64,000 nt of DNA from Patiria miniata (Eukaryota; Echinodermata; Asteroidea; Valvatida; Asterinidae). The position numbers were made by a program, and so were the translations under genes. The first letter of the stretch is position 1. The number at the start of each line of letters is the position of its first letter. The stretch covers positions 7,193,806-7,257,805 of the forward strand of contig NW_024037058.1 in assembly GCF_015706575.1 (NCBI RefSeq), in the 5' to 3' direction. Below, piece after piece: positions 45,391 through 57,085 of the stretch. The notes beneath the pieces are model-generated. The model did no database searches. It was given only the letters and a program-made list of their open reading frames with translations, and was not told the DNA's origin.

Positions 45391-46985
45391 GGGGAGTACA
45401 AGTCTTATGTGCGGGTTACAAACACGGTCGTTTATGGTTTAATTAAGTGTTGTCTTCAATGGAGTCACATACTCACGTTGTAAACGCACACCAGGTTGAT
45501 TGCATTACTGCTTGTAGTCGATCATTTATGGATACCAGGTTGGTTAGAGACAATTCGTAGTGTAGTAGGGCATATGACTATTGAAGGGATTATACTTATT
45601 TTGCTACTGAATTGTGATTAATTGGCAAACCAGCCGATTGGCGACAAAACATGGTAGTTGATCATGCGGAAGTGGTATTACTAACAAGAGGTGTAACACA
45701 TAATTGCATTTGCAGTCGATCGTGACTTAGCGGTAAACCAGGTTCAAGTTGTAGTCAATCCCGACTTATTGGGTAAACCCAGGCTTGTTACGCCATCAAT
45801 CGAGCAGGTATTACGGTTACACTTGCTGTCGATCATTTGACTGATTAATGAATTATTCGGAACAGTCGTTCAGGATTTGATGGCAAACCAAATTATAACA
45901 AAATTGTATTCGAAGTCAATCAGGAGGCATTGCTGAACCAGGTTGGTTAAAAACAAGTGGTACGTTGCCGTTCAGGCCTTAGGGGTATTGGTTGTTATAC
46001 AATATTCGGTATCCGCTCATGTCGTAATTGTGAAGTGGACAAGGAATTTCATAAAACACAACCCGATCAATTCCTGGCTATAATTACATATCATGCGGTT
46101 GAGCGCCTTCGATGACTTATCAGTTTAGTTGTTTTTTTCCCCGGATTTACGATTGTATAGGCGTTCTGGTTCTGACGTGAACTGCACTTCACGTTGGCTT
46201 GCGCCACTGAGTGGACACCCATTTAAATTAGACATAAAAAGGGTCATAGGAAAAGTAACCTCGTAATGCAGTCGGTAAATGGGAATCCAATCTTCAGGTT
46301 GGCATGAGATAGCAAGCTTGGGGCCAAAAATAGGTTCTCATTTTTCTCAACGAGTTTTGAGTTTTCGTAGCCGGCGACTATATCTCGATTGGCTACCCGA
46401 GAGTTACGTGAGCGGGAAGAAAAAGGCTGGAAAACTGATGTGGATATTCAATGATGCGAAGGTTTAATTAATCCCAGACACGTGACATTGTCAAGTTGGC
46501 AAATTAGATGAAGCAAAGTTTGTGTTAATAAGTATCCACAGTAGGCTGTAACATATAAGGACCCGTGGTGCGAAATCAGACACCAGCACGATCCAAATTA
46601 TGGGGAAATGTGTATATTATTAATTTACTAGATTTTGGGTTTATCCAAGGATTTAGTGGAGAACAGTATTTAGTTGATCACATGTCTTAAGGTTTTCGTA
46701 TAGCCTCCAGTAAATTACCAGTCGGCCACAACTGGTTCACCAGGCCACCAAAAAAAAAAAAAAAAAAAAAAAATAATGGAGGTATGGGTGTTTGGATGGT
46801 TTGAGCCCAGGGAGAGAGAGGTGAGATGGTCCATTTGTCAAATTTTGAGTGGTAGGCCAAGGGTCAGCACAAACGGACGAGCCACTATCGCCGGGGGTGC
46901 TGGCTCACGTCCATTATCCTTGGAATGATGGATCTCAGCCAATCTCCCTCCATGGGCTCTTGTGCTGCGGATAAGTGATTTATCC
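45391..46985. repeat. Degenerate ~100-bp repeats with GTCGATC and GGTAAACCAGG motifs
   Basis: From about 45480 to 45960 related phrases recur: GTAGTCGATCATTTATGG, GCAGTCGATCGTGACTTAGC, GTAGTCAATCCCGACTTATT, GCTGTCGATCATTTGACTG, GAAGTCAATCAGGAGG, each followed by a GGTAAACCAGG-like end. Units are too diverged for firm boundaries. An A-run of about 26 is at 46749-46774. The remaining sequence has no recognised gene. Confidence 0.5.
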
Positions 46986-46989
46986 GCAG

Positions 46990-47320
46990 CGTTTATCAGC
47001 TTGCGAAAAGCGATGGCGCTTCTAAGTGTGAGAAGCGATTGCGCTTATTTTTGCGACAAGCGACTGCGCTTCTAAATGTAGGGACATCTATAGTCCCCTG
47101 GGACTTGTGAGAAGCGATTGCGTTTCTAACTGCATGTACGGATATCCGTAGTCCATTGGGACTTTTGGAGAAGCGATTGCGCTTCCAACTGGACGGATAT
47201 CCGTAGTCCATTGGGACTTGTGAGAAGTGATTGCGCTTCTAAATTAGTGTAGGGATAGCCGTATAGTCCCTTGGGACTTGGGTGAAGCAATTGCGCTTCT
47301 AGGTGTAGGGATAGCCGTAG
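46990..47320 (+). repeat. Short tandem repeat of palindromic AGAAGCGATTGCGCTTCT units
   Basis: Five to seven units of about 55-65 bp, each with a (G)AGAAGCGATTGCGCTTCT self-complementary core and a GGATATCCGTAGTCC-like half with GGGACTTG. Both halves are imperfect palindromes. It lies immediately before the 65-bp satellite. Confidence 0.85.
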
Positions 47321-47419
47321 TATTGGAATGTTATAACCGTTAGCATGTAAGTGGTAACTATGGGAATTTATTTAGCCATGCTGGTAGTTACATGGACCTG
47401 TCTTTTATTAGAACTGGTA

Positions 47420-50400
47420 GCAGGTAAATTGTACATGTTTCTGGAAAATTGCAGATTGTAAGGGCTTAACCTTGCATTTTAAGCAAAATTGGGCAAAATG
47501 AGATGTTTATGAAAAATTTCAAATTGTAAGGGGTTTACCTTGCATATTTTAGCAAAATTGGGCAAAATCAGATGTTTCTGAAAAATTTCAGATGTGAGGG
47601 ATCAACCTTGCTTTTTTAGCAAAATTGGGCAAAATTTAATGTTTATGAGAATTTTCAAATTGTAAGGCGTTAACCTTGCATTTTTTTAAAGCAAAATTGG
47701 GTAAAATCAGATGTTTATAAAAAAATAGCAGATTGTTAGGAGTTAACTTTGCATTTTTAGCAAAACTGGGCAATATCAGATTTTTATGAAAAACCTCAAA
47801 TTGTAAGGGGTTAACCTTGCATTTTTAGCAAAATTGGGCAAATCGGATGTTAAAAAAATTTCAGATGTAATTAAAGGGGTAAATCTTGCTTTTTTAGTAA
47901 AATTGGGCAAAATTTTATGTTGATGAGAAATTTCAAATTGTAAGAGGTGAGCCTTGCATATTTTAGCAAAACTTGGGCAAAATCAGATGTTTCTGAAAAA
48001 TTTAAGATGTTAGCGATTAACTTTGCTTTTTTAGCAAAATAGGGCAAAATCAGATGTTTCTGGCTAATTGCAGATTGTAAAGGCTTAATCTTGCATTTTT
48101 AGCAAAACTGGGTAAATCCGATTTTTATGAAAAACCTCAAGTTGTAAGGGGTGTTGACCTTGTATTTTGAGCTAAATTGGGCAAAATCAGCTTTTTATGA
48201 AAAATCTAAAATTGTAAGGGGTTACACCTTGCCAAATTCGGGCAAAATCAGATGTTTCTTGAAAACTGCAGATTGTAAGGGCTACAACTTGCATTTGTAG
48301 CTAAATTGGTCCAAATCAGATGTTTCTGACAAAATTTAAATGTAAGGGCTTAACCTTGCTTTTTGAATAAAATTGGGTAAAGATTAGATGTTTATGACAA
48401 ATTACAAATTGTAAGAGGTTAACCTAGTATTTTTTAGCAAAATCGGGCAAAAACAGATGTTTCTGAAATATTTCAGATGTTAGGGATTAACCTTGCTTAT
48501 TATGCAAAATTGGGCAAAATTTAATGTTGATTAGAAATTCTAAATTGTCAAGGGTTAACCTTGCATTTTTAAGCAAAATAGGGCATAATCAGATGTTTCT
48601 GAAAAATGTCAGATGTAAGGGATTAACCTTGCTTTTTTTGTAAAATTGGGCAAAATTAGATGTTTATGAAAAATCTCAAATGATAAGGGGTTAATCTTGC
48701 ATTTTTTAGCAAAATTGGTCGAAATTAGGTGTCTCTGAAAAAATTCAGATGTAAGGGGTTAACCTTCCTTTTTGAATAAAATTGGGCAAAATTAGATGTT
48801 TATGAAAAATTTCAAATTGTAAGGGATAAACCTTGTTTCTTTGGTAAAATTGGGCAATATCAGATTTTTTATGAACAATTTCAAATTGTAATGGGTAAAC
48901 CTTGCATTTTTAGCAAAATTGGTCAAAATCAGATGTTTCTGGAAAAATTCAGATGATAGGGGTTAACCTTGCTTTTTGAATAAAATTGGGCAAAACTTAA
49001 TGTTGATTAGAAATTCTAAATTGTCAAGGGTTAACCTTGCATTTTTAAGCAAAATAGGTCATAATCAGATGTTTCTGAAAAATTTCAAATGTAAGGGGTT
49101 AACCTTCCTTTTTGAATAAAATTGGGCAAAATTAGATGTTTATGAAAAATTTCAAATTGTAAGGGATTAACCTTGTTTCTTTGGTAAAATTGGGCAATAT
49201 CAGATTTTTCATGAAAAATTTCAAATTGTAAGGGGTAAACCTTGCATTTTTAGCAAAATTTGTCAAAATCAGATGTTTCTGGAAAAATTCAGATGAAAGG
49301 GGTTAACCTTGCTTTTTGAATAAAATTGGGCAAAATTAGATGTTTATGAAAAATTTCAAATTGTAAGGGGTGAGCCTTGCATATTTAAGCAAACTTGGGC
49401 AAAATCAGATGTTTCTGAAAAATTTCAGATATAAGGGATTAACCTTGCTTTTTTTGTAACATTGGGCAAAATTAGATGTTCCTGGAAAATTGCAGATTGT
49501 AAGGGCTTAATCTTGCATTTTTAGCAAAACTGGGTAAAATCAGATTTTTATGAAAAACCTCAAGTTGTAAGGGGTGTTAACCATGTATTTTGAGCTAAAT
49601 TGGGCAAAATCAGCTTTTTATGAAAAATCTAAAATTGTAAGGGGTTACACCTTGCCAAATTCGGGCAAAATCAGATGTTTCTTGAAAACTGCAGATTGTA
49701 AGGGCTACAACTTGCATTTTTAGCAAAATTGGTCCAAATCAGATGTTTCTGAAAAAATTTAGATGCAAGGGCTTAACCTTGCTTTTTGAATAAAATTGGG
49801 TAAAAATTAGATGTTTATGACAAATTACAAATTGTAAGAGGTTAACCTAGTATTTTTTAGCAAAATCGGGCAAAAACAGATGTTTCTGAAATATTTCAGA
49901 TGTTAGGGATTAACCTTGCTTATTATGCAAAATTGGGCAAAATTTAATGTTGATTAGAAATTCTAAATTGTCAAGGGTTAACCTTGCATTTTTAAGCAAA
50001 ATAGGGCATAATCAGATGTTTCTGAAAAATGTCAGATGTAAGGGATTAACCTTGCTTTTTTTGTAAAATTGGGCAAAATTAGATGTTTATGAAAAATCTC
50101 AAATGATAAGGGGTTAATCTTGCATTTTTTAGCAAAATTGGTCGAAATTAGGTGTCTCTGAAAAAATTCAGATGTAAGGGGTTAACCTTCCTTTTTGAAT
50201 AAAATTGGGCAAAATTAGATGTTTATGAAAAATTTCAAATTGTAAGGGATAAACCTTGTTTCTTTGGTAAAATTGGGCAATATCAGATTTTTTATGAACA
50301 ATTTCAAATTGTAATGGGTAAACCTTGCATTTTTAGCAAAATTGGTCAAAATCAGATGTTTCTGGAAAAATTCAGATGATAGGGGTTAACCTTGCTTTTT

Positions 50401-53400
50401 GAATAAAATTGGGCAAAACTTAATGTTGATTAGAAATTCTAAATTGTCAAGGGTTAACCTTGCATTTTTAAGCAAAATAGGGCATAATCAGATGTTTCTG
50501 ACAAATTTCAGATGTAGGGGATTAACCTTGCTTTTTTTGTAAAATTGGGCAGAATTAGATGTTCATGAAAAATCTCATATTGTAAGGGGTTATCTTGCAT
50601 TTTTTAGCAAAATTGGTCAAAATTAGATGTCTCTGAAAAAATTCAGATGTAAGGGGTTAACCGTCCTTTTTGAATAAAATTAGGCAAAATTAGATGTTTA
50701 TGAAAAATCTCGAATTGAAAGGGGTTAATTTCGCATTTTTTAGCAAAATTTGTCAAAATTTGATGTTTCTGAAAAAATTCAGATGTTAGGGGTTAACCTT
50801 GCTTTTTGAATAAAATTGGGCGAAATTAGATGTTTATGAAAAATTTCAAATTGTTAGGGCTTAACCTTGCTTTTGAATAAATTTGTGCAAAATGACATGT
50901 TTATGAAAAATTTCAAATTGTAAGGGGTGAGCCTTGCATATTTAAGCAAAATTGGTCAAAATCAGATGTTTCTGAAAAAAATCAGATGTAAGAGGTTAAC
51001 CTTTACTTTTTGAATAAAATTGGGCGAAATTAGATGATTATGAAAAAATTACAAATTGTAAGGGGTTAACCTTGCTTTTTGAATAAAATTGGGCAAAATT
51101 AGATGTTTATGAAAAAAATTCAAATTGTAAGGGGTGAGCCTTGCATATTTAAGCAAAATTGGGCAAAATCAGATGTTTCTGAAAAATTTCAGATGTAAGG
51201 GATTAACCTTGCTTTTTTGTAAAATTGGGCAAAATTAGATGTTTATGAAAAATTTCAAATTGTTAGGGGTAAACCTTGCATTTTTAGCAAAATTGGTCAA
51301 AATCAGATGTCTCTGAAAAAATTCAGATGGAAGGGGTTAACCTTGCTTTGTTTGTAAAATTGGGCAAAATTAAATGTTTATGAAAAATCTCATATTGTAA
51401 GGGGTTACTAAATTCGCAAAATTAGATGTCTCTGAAAAAAAATCAGATGTAAGGGGTTAACCTTTACTTTTTGAATAAAATTGGGCGAAATTAGATGATT
51501 ATGAAAAATTACCAATTGTAAGGGGTTAACCTTGCTTTTTGAATAAAATTGGGCAAAATTAGATGTTTATGAAAAAATTTGAAATTGTAAGGGATTAACC
51601 TTGCTTTTTATGTAAAATTGGGCAAAATTTGATGTTCATGCAAAATCTCAAATTGTAAGGGGTTAAGGCCAAAAAAAAAAGTCTCCGGTTTCTGGTATGC
51701 GCGCGCGTCGCCGTAGCCATGCGCGTCGGCACAATGAAAAAGGTTTTTTTTTCAATACAAGATGATGTTTCAAAACCGCCAAACTCACTGGTTTGACTGG
51801 AATTCTGCTGCTGCACAATTTTAACGTGTTTTTAGAAGGGGCTATGATCGAGAATAAGATTTATGTGGCCTCTCTGGACTCCCATATATTTGCACTAAGT
51901 TTAGTCGGGCACCATTTGCAGTCATCAGCCGACATTTGAAGCCAAAAAAAAAAAAAAAAAAAAGCCGCGTCGTCGCACCACTTTTGGGGCAAGCTCCATA
52001 CCAGAAACCGGAGACTTTTTTTTTTGGCCTAACCTTGCATTTTTAGCAAAACTTGGCAAAATCGGATTTTCAAGAAAAACCTCGAATTGTAAGAGGTTAA
52101 CCTTGCATTTTTAGCTAAATTGGACAAAATCAGATGTTTCTGAAAAAAATTCAGATGTAAGGGGTTAACCTTGCTTTTTGAACAAAATTGGGCAAAATTA
52201 GATGTTTATGAAAAATTTCAAATTGTAAGGGCTTCACCTTGCATTTTAGCAAATTGGGCAAAATGAGATGTTGTTGAAAAATTTCAAATTGTAAGGGGTT
52301 AACCTTGCTTTTTAAATAAAATTAGGCAAAATTAGATGTTTATGAAAAATTTCAAATTGTAAGGGGTGAGCCTTCCATATCTAAGCAAACTTGGGCAAAA
52401 TCAGACGTTTCTGAAAAATTTCAGATGTAAGGGATTAACCTTGCTTTTTTTGTAAAATTGGGCAAAATTAGATGTTTATGAAAAATCTCAAATTGTAAGG
52501 GGTTAATCTTGCATTTTGTAGCAAAATTGGTCAAAATTAGATGTCTCTGAAAAAAATCAGATGTAAGGGGTTAAACCTTGCGTTTTGAATAAAATTGGGC
52601 GAAATTAGATGTTCATGAAAAAACTCAAATTGTAAGGGCTTAACCTTGCCTTTTTAGCAAAATTGGACAAAATGAGATGTTTATGAAAAATCTCGAATTG
52701 AAAGGTGTTAATTTTGCATTGTTTAGCAAAACTAGTCAAAATTAGATGTTTCTGAAAAAATTCAGATGTACATGTAAGGGGTTAACCTTGCTTTTTGAAT
52801 AAAATTGGGCAAAATGATATGTTTATGACAAATTTCAAATTGTTAGGGCTTAACCTTGCTTTTGAATAAATTTGTGCAAAACGACATGTTTATGAAAACT
52901 TTCAAATTGTAAGGGGTTAACCTTGCATTTTTTAGCAAAATTGGTCAAAATCAGATGTTTCTGAAAAAATTCAGATGTAAGGGGTTAACATTTACTTTTT
53001 GAATAAAATTGGGCGAAATTAGATGATTATGAAAAATACAAATTGTAAGGGGTTAACCTTGCTTTTTGAATAAAATTGGGCAAAATTAGATGCTTATGAA
53101 AAATTTCCAAATTGCAAGGGGCGAGCCTTGCATATTTAAGCAAAATTGGGCAAAATCAGATGTTTCTGAAAAATTTCAGATGTAAGGGATTAACCTTGCT
53201 TTTTTTGTAAAATTGGGCAAAATTAGATGTTGATGAAATATCTCGAATGAAAGGGGTTACTTTTGCATTTTTTAGCAAAACTGGTCAAAAAAAGATGTTT
53301 CTGAAAAAATTCAGATGTAAGGGGTTAACCTTGCTTTTTGAATAAAATTGGGCAAAATTAGATGTTTATGAAAAATTTCAAATTGTTATTGCTTAACCTT

Positions 53401-56400
53401 GCTTTTGAATAAATTTGTGCAAAATGACATGTTTATGAAAAATCAAATTGTAAGGGGTTAACCTTCCTTTTTGAATAAAATTGGACAAAATTAGATGCTT
53501 ATGAAAAATTTCCAAATTGCAAGGGGTGAGCCTTGCATATTTAAGCAAAATTGGGCAAAATCAGATGTTTCTGAAAAATTTCAGATGTAAGGGATTAACC
53601 TTGCTTTTTTTGCAAAATTGGGCAAAATTTGATGTTTATGAAATAATTCAAATTGTAAGGGGTGAGCCTTGCATATTTTAGCAAAATTGGACAAAATCAG
53701 ATGTTTCTGAAAAATTTCAGATGTAAGGGATTAACCTTGCTTTTTGAACAAAATTGGGCAAAATTAGATGTTTATGAAAAATTTCAAATTGTAAGGACTT
53801 AACCTTGCTTTTGAATAAATTCGGGCAAAAATACATGGTTGTGAAAAATTTCAAATTGTAAGGGGTTAACCTTGCATTTTTTAGCAAAATTGGTCAAATC
53901 AGATGTTTCTGAAAAATTTCAGATGTAAGGGATTAACCTTGCTTTTTTTGTAAAATTGGGCAAAATTTGATGTTTATGAAATAATTCAAATTGTAAGGGG
54001 TGAGCCTTGCATATTTTAGCAAAATTGGACAAAATCAAATGTTTCTGAAAAATTTCAGATGTAAGGGATTAACCTTGCTTTTTGAACAAAATTGGGCAAA
54101 ATTAGATGTTTATGAAAAATTTAAAATTGTAAGGGCATAACCTTGCATTTTAGCAAATTGGGCAAAATGAGATGTTTATGAAAAAATTTAAATTGTAAGG
54201 GGTAAACCTTGCATTTTTAGCAAAATTGGTCAAAATCAGATGTCTCTGAAAAAATTCAGATGTAAGGGGTTAACCTTGCTTTTTGAATAAAATTGGGTAA
54301 AAATTAGATGTTTATGAAAAATTTCAAATTGTAAGGACTTAACCTTGCTTTTGAATAAATTCGGGCAAAAATACATGGTTGTGAAAAATTTCAAATTGTA
54401 AGGGGTTAACCTTGCATTTTTTAGCAAAATTGGTCAAATCAGATGTTTCTGAAAAAAATTCAGATGTAAGGGGTTAACATTTACTTTTTGAATAAAATTG
54501 GGCGAAATTAGATGATTATGAAAAATACAAATTGTAAGGGGTTAACCTTGTTTCTTTAATAAATTTGGGCAAAATTAGATGCTTATGAAAAAAATTCAAA
54601 TTGCAAGGGGTGAGCCTTGCATATTTAAGCAAAATTGGGCAAAATCAGATGTTTCTGAAAAATTTCAGATGTAAGGGATTAACCTTGCTTTTTTTGCAAA
54701 ATTGGGCAAAATTAGATGTTTATGAAATAATTCAAATTGTAAGGGGTGAGCCTTGCATATTTTAGCAAAATTGGACAAAATCAGATGTTTCTGAAAAATT
54801 TCAGATGTAAGGGATTAACCTTGCTTTTTGAACAAAATTGGGCAAAATTAGATGTTTATGAAAAATTTCAAATTGTAAGGACTTAACCTTGCTTTTGAAT
54901 AAATTCGGGCAAAAATACATGGTTGTGAAAAATTTCAAATTGTAAGGGGTTAACCTTGCATTTTTTAGCAAAATTGGTCAAATCAGATGTTTCTGAAAAA
55001 TTTCAGATGTAAGGGATTAACCTTGCTTTTTTTGTAAAATTGGGCAAAATTTGATGTTTATGAAATAATTCAAATTGTAAGGGGTGAGCCTTGCATATTT
55101 TAGCAAAATTGGACAAAATCAAATGTTTCTGAAAAATTTCAGATGTAAGGGATTAACCTTGCTTTTTGAACAAAATTGGGCAAAATTAGATGTTTATGAA
55201 AAATTTAAAATTGTAAGGGCATAACCTTGCATTTTAGCAAATTGGGCAAAATGAGATGTTTATGAAAAAATTTAAATTGTAAGGGGTAAACCTTGCATTT
55301 TTAGCAAAATTGGTCAAAATCAGATGTCTCTGAAAAAATTCAGATGTAAGGGGTTAACCTTGCTTTTTGAATAAAATTGGGTAAAAATTAGATGTTTATG
55401 AAAAATTTCAAATTGTAAGGACTTAACCTTGCTTTTGAATAAATTCGGGCAAAAATACATGGTTGTGAAAAATTTCAAATTGTAAGGGGTTAACCTTGCA
55501 TTTTTTAGCAAAATTGGTCAAATCAGATGTTTCTGAAAAAAATTCAGATGTAAGGGGTTAACATTTACTTTTTGAATAAAATTGGGCGAAATTAGATGAT
55601 TATGAAAAATACAAATTGTAAGGGGTTAACCTTGTTTCTTTAATAAATTTGGGCAAAATTAGATGCTTATGAAAAAAATTCAAATTGCAAGGGGTGAGCC
55701 TTGCATATTTAAGCAAAATTGGGCAAAATCAGATGTTTCTGAAAAATTTCAGATGTAAGGGATTAACCTTGCTTTTTTTGCAAAATTGGGCAAAATTAGA
55801 TGTTTATGAAATAATTCAAATTGTAAGGGGTGAGCCTTGCATATTTTAGCAAAATTGGACAAAATCAGATGTTTCTGAAAAATTTCAGATGTAAGGGATT
55901 AACCTTGCTTTTTGAACAAAATTGGGCAAAATTAGATGTTTATGAAAAATTTAAAATTGTAAGGGCATAACCTTGCATTTTAGCAAATTGGGCAAAATGA
56001 GATGTCTCTGAAAAAAATTCAGATGTAAGGGGTTAACCTTGCTTTTTGAATAAAATTGGGTAAAAATTAGATGTTTATGAAAAATTTCAAATTGTAAGGA
56101 CTTAACCTTGCTTTTGAATAAATTCGGGCAAAAATACATGGTTGTGAAAAATTTCTAATTGTAAGGGGTTAACCTTGCATTTTTTAGCAAAATTGGTCAA
56201 ATCAGATGTTTCTGAAAAAAATTCAGATGTAAGGGGTTAACATTTACTTTTTGAATAAAATTGGGCGAAATTAGATGATTATGAAAAATACAAATTGTAA
56301 GGGGTTAACCTTGTTTTTTTAATAAATTTGGGCAAAATTAGATGCTTATGAAAAAAATTCAAATTGCAAGGGGTGAGCCTTGCATATTTAAGCAAAATTG

Positions 56401-56790
56401 GGCAAAATCAGATGTTTCTGAAAAATTTCAGATGTAAGGGATTAACCTTGCTTTTTTTGCAAAATTGGGCAAAATTAGATGTTTATGAAAAAATTTAAAT
56501 TGTAAGGGGTAAACCTTGCATTTTTAGCAAAATTGGTCAAAATCAGATGTCTCTGAAAAAATTCAGATGTAAGGGGGTTAACCTTGCTTTTTGAATAAAA
56601 TTGGGTAAAAATTAGATGTTTATGAAAAATTTCAAATTGTAAGGACTTAACCTTGCTTTTGAATAAAATTGGGTAAAAATTAGATGATTATGAAAAATTA
56701 CAAATTGTAAGAGGTTAACCTTGCATTTTTTAGCAAAATTGGGCAAAATCAGATGTTTCTTGAAAATCTAAAATTGTAAGGGTTAACCAA
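47420..56790 (+). repeat. 9.4-kb satellite of ~65-bp units with higher-order repeats
   Basis: About 140 units with core GGGGTTAACCTTGC then AAAATTGGGCAAAAT. Two unit types alternate, CAGATGTTTCTGAAAAATTT and TAGATGTTTATGAAAAATTT, so the basic period is a ~130-bp dimer. Higher-order copies are evident: 54236 and 55320 start identical segments 1084 bp apart, and 48231 and 49654 start near-identical segments 1423 bp apart. Interrupted by the MITE at 51667-52029. The array is AT-rich and non-coding; ORFs within it are repeat artefacts. Confidence 0.96.
51667..52029. mobile_element. Harbinger-type MITE, copy 3, inserted in the 65-bp satellite
   Basis: 363 bp flanked by TAA (51664-51666 and 52030-52032). 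Removing it and one TAA restores the satellite phrase GGGGTTAACCTTGC exactly. The ends are GGCC plus an A-run and GTCTCCGGTTTCTGGTATG, inverted at the right. Close match to 36933-37298. Non-coding. Confidence 0.95.
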
Positions 56791-56799
56791 AATTTGGTG

Positions 56800-57085
56800 C
56801 ATATTTGGTGTCAAATACCATGGCAAAATATTACAGAAAATTTCATTGCAATACAATATGTTTATCTTGAGTTCCCGTTGTCACAATAACTGTGTTTTAC
56901 ATCTCGAATGGCCAGACGTCGGAGCGCGGTGACCAGTGTTTGTGTAGCACGCCCCCTTTTGTAAGAAATGATTGCATGGTGATAAAATACGGAGTGTCCT
57001 TCATAGTATACTGCAATTTCCTTTAATTCTATTACATTCATTCTTCGGCGGTTCCTGTAAATCGTCTCGAGTTCCGTGTCAAATA
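56800..57085 (+). repeat. Isolated monomer of the ~265-bp satellite
   Basis: Begins mid-monomer (GTGTCAAATACCATGGC at about 56809) and ends at the same point one period later (GTGTCAAATACCA at about 57077), so it is one circularly permuted unit lying between the 65-bp satellite and the ~600-bp repeats. Confidence 0.9.

Noticed and set aside
47420-56790. ORFs such as 54236-54427 and 55320-55511 (identical peptides)
   Set aside because: They are copies of the 65-bp satellite; identity comes from the 1084-bp higher-order repeat, not from a gene family.
47420-56790. CRISPR-like appearance (regular short repeats)
   Set aside because: There are no unique spacers, the units are contiguous, and the genome is animal.
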